This document shows positions 59,857 to 64,000 of a stretch of DNA of 64,000 nt, piece by piece (positions within the stretch are counted from its first letter, which is position 1; every line of letters starts with the position of its first letter). The position numbers and the translations under genes were made by a program. This stretch comes from Leifsonia sp. Root4. Its GTDB lineage: Bacteria > Actinomycetota > Actinomycetes > Actinomycetales > Microbacteriaceae. The stretch lies in contig NZ_LMDN01000004.1 in NCBI RefSeq assembly GCF_001425085.1, positions 124,001 to 188,000 of the forward strand, in the 5' to 3' direction. The notes beneath the pieces were generated by a model that worked only from the letters and a program-made list of their open reading frames with translations, had not been told where the DNA came from and searched no databases.

Positions 59857-60858
59857 TCAGGCTTTCGTCTTGCGCTTGCGCTGCCAGGTATCGGCCGCAA
59901 CGGCGGCGACGATCACGAGGCCGGTGACGACGGTCTGCCAGAAGGACGAGATCCCATTGATGTTGAGGATGTTCTGCAACAGGCCGATGAAGGCGACTCC
60001 GATGATGGTGCCCCACATCGTCCCCGAGCCGCCGAACAGTGCCGCGCCGCCGATGATCACCGCCGAAATGACGGTGAGCTCGAGGCCGGTGCCCGTCACG
60101 CCCTGAACGTAAGACAGGAACGAGAGTCCGAGAACGCCGGCAATGGCCGCCGTGAGACCGGAGAGCACGAAAGCCGTGAGCTTCACGGACTTCACGTTGA
60201 TGCCGACGAGACGGGCTGCCTCCTGGTTACCGCCGACCGCGTAGGTGTTGAAACCGAGGCGCGAGCGGGAGAGCAGCACGACCCCGATGGCCGCGATCAC
60301 CGCGAAAATGATGAGCTGCATGGGCACGACTCCGAACAGGCGTCCCTGGCCGAGCAGGGTGAACTCCGCAACGCCCGGCTGCGCCGCGCTCAACGAGATG
60401 GGCGCTCCGTCGGAGATCAACAGGGTGACACCGCGGAAGACGCTCAGGCTGCCGAGAGTGACGATGAAGGACGGTACCCCGAGCATCACGACCGCGAGAC
60501 CGTTGAGCACACCGGCGACGACGCCGACACCGAGTCCAATCAGGATGGCGACGGGCCAGGCGATCCCGGCGGCGATGGCCATGCCCGTCGAGATTGCCGA
60601 GAGGGCGTAGATCGAGCCGACTGAGAGGTCGATCTCACCATTGATGATGACGAAGGTGGCCCCGATCGCCATGATGCCGATCTGCGAGATCTGCTGCCCG
60701 ACGGAGAGGAGGTTTCCCGACTGGGCGAAGTTCGGCGACAGTACCGCTCCGAGAATGAAGAGCAGCACAAGGGCGGCGAAGACCCCGGCCTCTCGCGCAT
60801 GCAGGAACTTGCGGAAGTCGAAGGACGCTTTCGGCGCCAGCACAGAGGTCGCGGTCAT
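59857..60858 (-). CDS. Sugar ABC transporter permease (RbsC-like)
   Basis: 333 residues, about ten helices. RbsC-family segments: TFVIINGEIDLSVGSIYALS, LNGLAVVMLGVPSFIVTLGS, NTYAVGGNQEAARLVGINVK and IIGGAALFGGSGTMWGTIIG. Forms the CUT2 channel with the RbsA-like ATPase. The ATG at 60858 overlaps the kinase stop (ATGA), showing coupling. Confidence 0.94.
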   Translation of the reverse strand: MTATSVLAPKASFDFRKFLHAREAGVFAALVLLFILGAVLSPNFAQSGNLLSVGQQISQIGIMAIGATFVIINGEIDLSVGSIYALSAISTGMAIAAGIAWPVAILIGLGVGVVAGVLNGLAVVMLGVPSFIVTLGSLSVFRGVTLLISDGAPISLSAAQPGVAEFTLLGQGRLFGVVPMQLIIFAVIAAIGVVLLSRSRLGFNTYAVGGNQEAARLVGINVKSVKLTAFVLSGLTAAIAGVLGLSFLSYVQGVTGTGLELTVISAVIIGGAALFGGSGTMWGTIIGVAFIGLLQNILNINGISSFWQTVVTGLVIVAAVAADTWQRKRKTKA

Positions 60859-61772
60859 CGGGTCGATCCAATCTCGGAGTTCAGCTGCTCGCGGGTGGGG
60901 AGGGAGGGGATCACTCCAGCGATCGTGACGGCATGGGCGCCGGCAGCGGCGGCGAAGACCGCCGCTTCACGCAGGGAACGCCCCTCGGCGATCGCCACCG
61001 CCAGCGCCGCTGTGAAAGCGTCGCCCGCCCCGGTCGTGTCGACGACGGTCTCGACACGCAGCGCAGGAACGTCGGTCGTTCCCTCGGCGTCGGAGACGAG
61101 CGCCCCACGCCCGCCGCGGGTGAGGATGGCCAGACCGCCCGTGCGGCGTCGGAGTTCGGCGATGAGCTCCTCATCGCTGAGGCCGTGATGAGGGTTGAGT
61201 CCGAGAATCACGGGAGCCTCGGTCTGATTGGGTGTGATGATGTCGACGAGCGGCCAGATTTCATCGGGCAGCGCCTGAGCCGGAGCCGGGTTCAACAGCG
61301 TGCGCGTGCCGAGCTCCCGTGCGATGCGCAGCGCCGCAGTCACCGCGGGGAGCGGGATCTCCATTGATACGACCAAGATGTCTGCGGCGGCGATCTCGGC
61401 CCGGAAAGGCTGGATCGACCGTGCATCCAGTTCGTCGAGGGCGCCGGGCGCGATTGAGATGCAATTCTCGCCCTTCGGGTCGACGAGAATGAACCCCACC
61501 ATGGTTGCGCCGGATGCCGTGACGACGTGCTCGGCTGCGACACCCTCGTCGCGCCAGAGGGCACGGGCTGAGCGGCCGAAATCATCGTCGCCGATGGCCG
61601 TCAGGAAGGAGACGTCAGCACCGAGGCGGGCGGCGCCGATGGCCTGGTTGGAGCCCTTGCCACCCGGCCCTTCGTGGAACGAGCCGCCAGAGACGGTCTC
61701 GCCTGGGGCGGGGACGCGCGGAACGCGCATGGTGAGCCCGACACCGTAACTACCGACAACTGCAATCTTCAT
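60855..61772 (-). CDS. PfkB family carbohydrate kinase (ribokinase-like)
   Basis: 305 residues. Signature 1: SFHEGPGGKGSNQAIGAARL with GG substrate loop; signature 2: VDTTGAGDAFTAALAVAIAE, with catalytic Asp in GAGD. It would phosphorylate ribose, deoxyribose or a similar sugar at C5. The ATG at 61772 was chosen because family homology starts there (MKIAVVGSYG). First gene of the pentose operon, 50 bp after its promoter. Confidence 0.92.
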   Translation of the reverse strand: MKIAVVGSYGVGLTMRVPRVPAPGETVSGGSFHEGPGGKGSNQAIGAARLGADVSFLTAIGDDDFGRSARALWRDEGVAAEHVVTASGATMVGFILVDPKGENCISIAPGALDELDARSIQPFRAEIAAADILVVSMEIPLPAVTAALRIARELGTRTLLNPAPAQALPDEIWPLVDIITPNQTEAPVILGLNPHHGLSDEELIAELRRRTGGLAILTRGGRGALVSDAEGTTDVPALRVETVVDTTGAGDAFTAALAVAIAEGRSLREAAVFAAAAGAHAVTIAGVIPSLPTREQLNSEIGSTR

Positions 61773-61807
61773 TGATTCGAACCGAACTTCTTTGTACGTG
61801 GACAACT

Positions 61808-61832
61808 ATGAACATGGCGAGTATATGTTCAT
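61808..61832. promoter_or_regulatory. Pentose-operon operator
   Basis: Perfect 8-bp inverted repeat ATGAACAT (61808-61815) and ATGTTCAT (61825-61832), 9-bp spacer. It covers the -10 and start-site region of the pentose operon; the GntR protein at 55.1 kb is the likely ligand. Confidence 0.75.
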
Positions 61833-61849
61833 GGTTCTCCAGATGTCAA
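61820..61849 (-). promoter_or_regulatory. Pentose-operon sigma-A promoter
   Basis: On the minus strand TTGACA (61849-61844), 18-bp spacer, TATACT (61825-61820). The best promoter match in the window, about 48 bp upstream of the kinase ATG. Confidence 0.85.
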
Positions 61850-62002
61850 TGCGCCCCCTCCGAACCGTGCGGTGCGCCTTACATCCGGATCGTGGCGTTC
61901 GTGTTTGCCTGCCCGCGACCAGGCCGCTCCGACGGCGTAGATCCGAACCGGCTCGGTGAATCCACTCGCCGCGGCGCACGTCAGCACGCGCGGCATCCAG
62001 CC

Positions 62003-62056
62003 GTAAGGAAACGGTGCGTTCATGAGGACGGGGCGGCGGATGGCGTCCTTGCATGC
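62003..62056. repeat. Degenerate copy of the AAGGAGATAG palindrome
   Basis: GTAAGGAAACGGTGCGTTCA, TGAGGACG, then GCGTCCTTGCATGC keep the layout of the elements at 45.9 and 48.0 kb in decayed form. The rest of 61850-62092 holds no gene. Confidence 0.45.
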
Positions 62057-62092
62057 TCGCGAAGTCCGTGCGCGGCACGGCCGCAGCAACGC

Positions 62093-62120
62093 AAAAACCC
62101 CCGCCGAAGCGGGGGTTTTT
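62093..62120 (-). terminator. Intrinsic terminator of tRNA-Ser(GCT)
   Basis: AAAAACCCCCGC (62093-62104) pairs with GCGGGGGTTTTT (62109-62120), loop CGAA; usable in both directions. Confidence 0.93.
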
Positions 62121-62128
62121 CACAAGTG

Positions 62129-62218
62129 CGGAACCGGTGGGATTTGAACCCACGGTACCCATTAAGGGTACTCCACCTTAGCAGGGTGGTGCACTAGGCC
62201 GAACTATGCGACGGTTCC
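62129..62218 (-). tRNA. tRNA-Ser(GCT)
   Basis: 90 nt with a class II long variable arm (GTACCCTTAATGGGTAC). Acceptor GGAACCG, anticodon stem CCACC/GGTGG with loop CTGCTAA (anticodon GCT), T arm GTGGGTTCAAATCCCAC, discriminator G. CCA not encoded. Confidence 0.96.
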
Positions 62219-62313
62219 GTGGTGCTCACCGAGGCGAACACACGACGACAATCATAACCGCTTTTTGCGGGTGGTTATGACCACCGGTGAATCCAGCTTA
62301 GCCGCCGGACGCC

Positions 62314-63573
62314 CTACTGGTCGTCCAGTGTGCGACCGTTCGAGCAGGTGTACTGGTCGGCGCTCTGCCCCTTGACGGAGTCCAGCATGACCGGCGCGGC
62401 CGGGTCGACGGGCGCAGCGGGGTCGACCGGTGCGGCGGGATCGACCGGCGCGGCCTCCACGGTGACATCCGGGCTGAGGATGGAACCGCCGGTGTCGCCC
62501 CCAAGGGCGATCGGCTGGTCGGCAGCGAGCGCAGCGAAGAGCGCGTCGGCTGCCTCGTAGTTCGGCTCGACGCCACCCTCGACGCCGCCCGTCGGGTACT
62601 GCACGAACTTGATCTGGTCGAGCGGGATGTCCTTGAGGGCCATCGCCATCGCCACCAGGTTGTCGACGTTCTGCAGCTGATCAGAGAGGACGACGTTCGA
62701 CAAAGCGGCCTTGGCCAGCGAGTACAGCTTGGCGGGGTTGCTGAGGGTGTCGGCGCTCTTGACGGTGCGCATCAGGGAGGAGAGGAAGACCTGCTGGTTG
62801 CTGATGCGGGTGAGGTCGCTGCCGTCGCCGACGCCGTGTCGGGTGCGGAGGAACTGCAGCGCGTCCCAGCCCTGGAGTTCATGCTCACCCGGGTCGAGGA
62901 ACAGTCCGGTGTACTCGTCTTCGATGCGTTCGGCAATACAGACCGGAACGCCGCCGACGGCCGTGCTCATTTCGATCACGCCGCTGAACTGCAGCTCAGC
63001 GGCGTACGGGATCTCCATGCCGGTCAGTGCTTCGACCGTCTCAACGGTGCAGGGGAGGCCGCCGTACATCAACGTCGTGTTGATCTTCTGGTAGCTCATC
63101 GACGCGAACGGCTCGTCCGGGTTCTCCGGGTCGGGGCAGGACGGGATCGGAACGAAGGTGTCGCGCGGGAAGCTCACCACGGTGGCGTTGGAGTGGTCCG
63201 CCGAGATGTGCAGCAGCATCGTGACGTCGTTGAGGTTGCCCGTCTCGTCGTCACCGCCGAAGACCGGGTCCTGGCCTGCGCGGCTGTCGCTGCCGACGAC
63301 GAGCACATTGACGCCACCCTCCCACGCGCCGATCTTGGGGATCGGGGCGGGGGTGTCGTCGCCGACGAGCGTCACACCGGGCTTCACGCTTTGGGACAGG
63401 TCGTAGGCGGCGATCGCCGCGACGGAGACGCCGCTGACCATGACGACGGCGAGCGTCGCCGCGAGAACCTTGGCGATGGTGGCGAAGGGGTTCGACTTCT
63501 TCAGTCGACCGTGCCTGGCGATCGTCGGCGTCTTCATTGCCCGACGAGAGCGGGGGCGCAAATCTTCGCTCAC
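62314..63573 (-). CDS. LCP family cell-wall ligase/transcription attenuator-like protein
   Basis: About 419 residues. A basic cytoplasmic N-terminus, one helix (VLAATLAVVMVSGVSVAAIA), then the LCP (LytR-CpsA-Psr) domain: VNVLVVGSDSRAG, NDVTMLLHISADHSNATVVS, FPRDTFVPIP, and LQFLRTRHGVGDGSDLTRIS with the conserved Arg residues. It transfers glycopolymers to peptidoglycan. The C-terminus has three tandem PVDPAA units and a late Cys. GTG 63573 has AAGGG 6 bp upstream; ATG 63579 is too close to that SD. Confidence 0.92.
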   Translation of the reverse strand: MSEDLRPRSRRAMKTPTIARHGRLKKSNPFATIAKVLAATLAVVMVSGVSVAAIAAYDLSQSVKPGVTLVGDDTPAPIPKIGAWEGGVNVLVVGSDSRAGQDPVFGGDDETGNLNDVTMLLHISADHSNATVVSFPRDTFVPIPSCPDPENPDEPFASMSYQKINTTLMYGGLPCTVETVEALTGMEIPYAAELQFSGVIEMSTAVGGVPVCIAERIEDEYTGLFLDPGEHELQGWDALQFLRTRHGVGDGSDLTRISNQQVFLSSLMRTVKSADTLSNPAKLYSLAKAALSNVVLSDQLQNVDNLVAMAMALKDIPLDQIKFVQYPTGGVEGGVEPNYEAADALFAALAADQPIALGGDTGGSILSPDVTVEAAPVDPAAPVDPAAPVDPAAPVMLDSVKGQSADQYTCSNGRTLDDQ

Positions 63574-63624
63574 TGACATCCCTTCATTGGTTTTCGAGGC
63601 ACGAGGCCTGCGAAACACGTAGTG

Positions 63625-63709
63625 CGGAGGGCGTGGGATTCGAACCCACGAATGCTTTCACATCACCAGTTTTCAAGACTGGCTCCATCGGCCGCTCGGA
63701 CAGCCCTCC
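63625..63709 (-). tRNA. tRNA-Ser(TGA)
   Basis: 85 nt with a long variable arm. Acceptor GGAGGGC, anticodon stem CCAGT/ACTGG with loop CTTGAAA (anticodon TGA), T arm GTGGGTTCGAATCCCAC, discriminator G. CCA not encoded. Confidence 0.96.
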
Positions 63710-63834
63710 CGGTCATTCCCTCACACCGTCGCTGGCGAGCCACGGCGAAAAAAGAAGCGAACAACGCACGATTCTAGCCGATAGCAGGATTTCCAGAATG
63801 ACAGTCGTTTCTGCGAGCCCGCTGGAGAAGGCTG

Positions 63835-64000
63835 TCAGTTGCCTGAAACGAAGGCCTCGAGCACCCTGGCGAGGCCGTCATCCTCGATGGCGCCGGTGGT
63901 TTCGCCCGCGGCATCCTTCACCTCATCGGGCGCCTGCCCCATGGCGATGGCGCGGCCCTCTGCGCCGGCCCACTCGAACATGTCGATGTCATTGCGGCCG
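63835..64000 (-). CDS. HAD family hydrolase (Cof-type), C-terminal fragment cut by window
   Basis: The last 54 residues of a gene running off the right edge. The visible GRNDIDMFEWAGAEGRAIAM is HAD motif IV (the GDGRND of Cof-type sugar phosphatases), then GQAPDEVKDAA and the closing DDGLARVLEAF. Probably a cytosolic sugar or nucleotide phosphatase. A HAD gene beside tRNA-Ser is a common actinobacterial arrangement. Confidence 0.85.
   Translation of the reverse strand, partial: GRNDIDMFEWAGAEGRAIAMGQAPDEVKDAAGETTGAIEDDGLARVLEAFVSGN

Overview
This window is a high-GC, gene-dense actinobacterial chromosome segment. Its features point to the family Microbacteriaceae (order Micrococcales): menaquinone genes, a System II (ResB/CcsB) cytochrome c maturation operon, an archaeal-type AspRS, the tiny basic ribosomal protein bS22 beside an excisionase-like HTH protein, an F420-type LLM oxidoreductase, an LCP cell-wall ligase, and many intergenic repeats built on GGTTGAGCCTGTCGAAACC. 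The genus cannot be fixed from the sequence alone. Both ends are cut: a DUF4229-like gene at the left edge and a HAD hydrolase at the right edge.

Layout. 0-5 kb: menA-menE-menB on the minus strand with menC divergent (menaquinone). 5-10 kb: minus-strand operon histidine phosphatase-TlpA/ResA-CcdA-ResB-CcsB (cytochrome c maturation). 10-14 kb: aspS, a copper chaperone divergent from a formylglycine-generating enzyme with a CsoR-like site between them, then about 800 bp of non-coding tandem repeats. 14-22 kb: minus-strand transport block with an AI-2E-family gene broken by an in-frame TAG, a GAP/SfLAP-type protein, two SulP transporters flanking an MscS channel, and a HAD phosphatase. 22-32 kb: housekeeping and stress genes (Dabb, glutaredoxin-like, bS22, ArsR, TrkH/TrkA potassium uptake, proC, CDF metal efflux, GATase, tadA, upp, a winged-helix regulator). 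32-46 kb: regulator/effector pairs (XRE-cupin with an FAD reductase, TetR with a DHA2 exporter, PadR with an acyl-CoA synthetase), two small basic paralogues, lipoproteins, an SLT-like wall enzyme, tRNA-Arg and two LLM oxidoreductases. 46-48 kb: ohrR-ohr-quinone reductase (organic peroxide defence). 48-54.4 kb: nucleoside scavenging locus (BMP lipoprotein, nucleoside phosphorylase, GntR, MFS, adenosine deaminase, nucleoside hydrolase) with three copies of a GGTATAATGTTATACC-type operator. 55-62 kb: seven-gene pentose operon (PfkB kinase, RbsC/B/A-like ABC transporter, RbsD-like mutarotase, DeoC-like aldolase, GntR) with a clear promoter and operator. 62-64 kb: two tRNA-Ser genes around an LCP gene.

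How the parts work together. The nucleoside and pentose loci are neighbours and chemically consecutive: phosphorylase, hydrolase and deaminase release bases and (deoxy)ribose or its 1-phosphate, while the ABC transporter, mutarotase, kinase and aldolase would import and break down the free sugar. The FGE/copper-chaperone pair is notable because FGE is a copper enzyme. Repeat families have entered coding regions (menE, menB, and the N-terminus of the TlpA-like protein) without breaking the reading frame.

All calls were made by reading the sequence and translations; no database search was run. Residue positions and hairpins were counted by eye.
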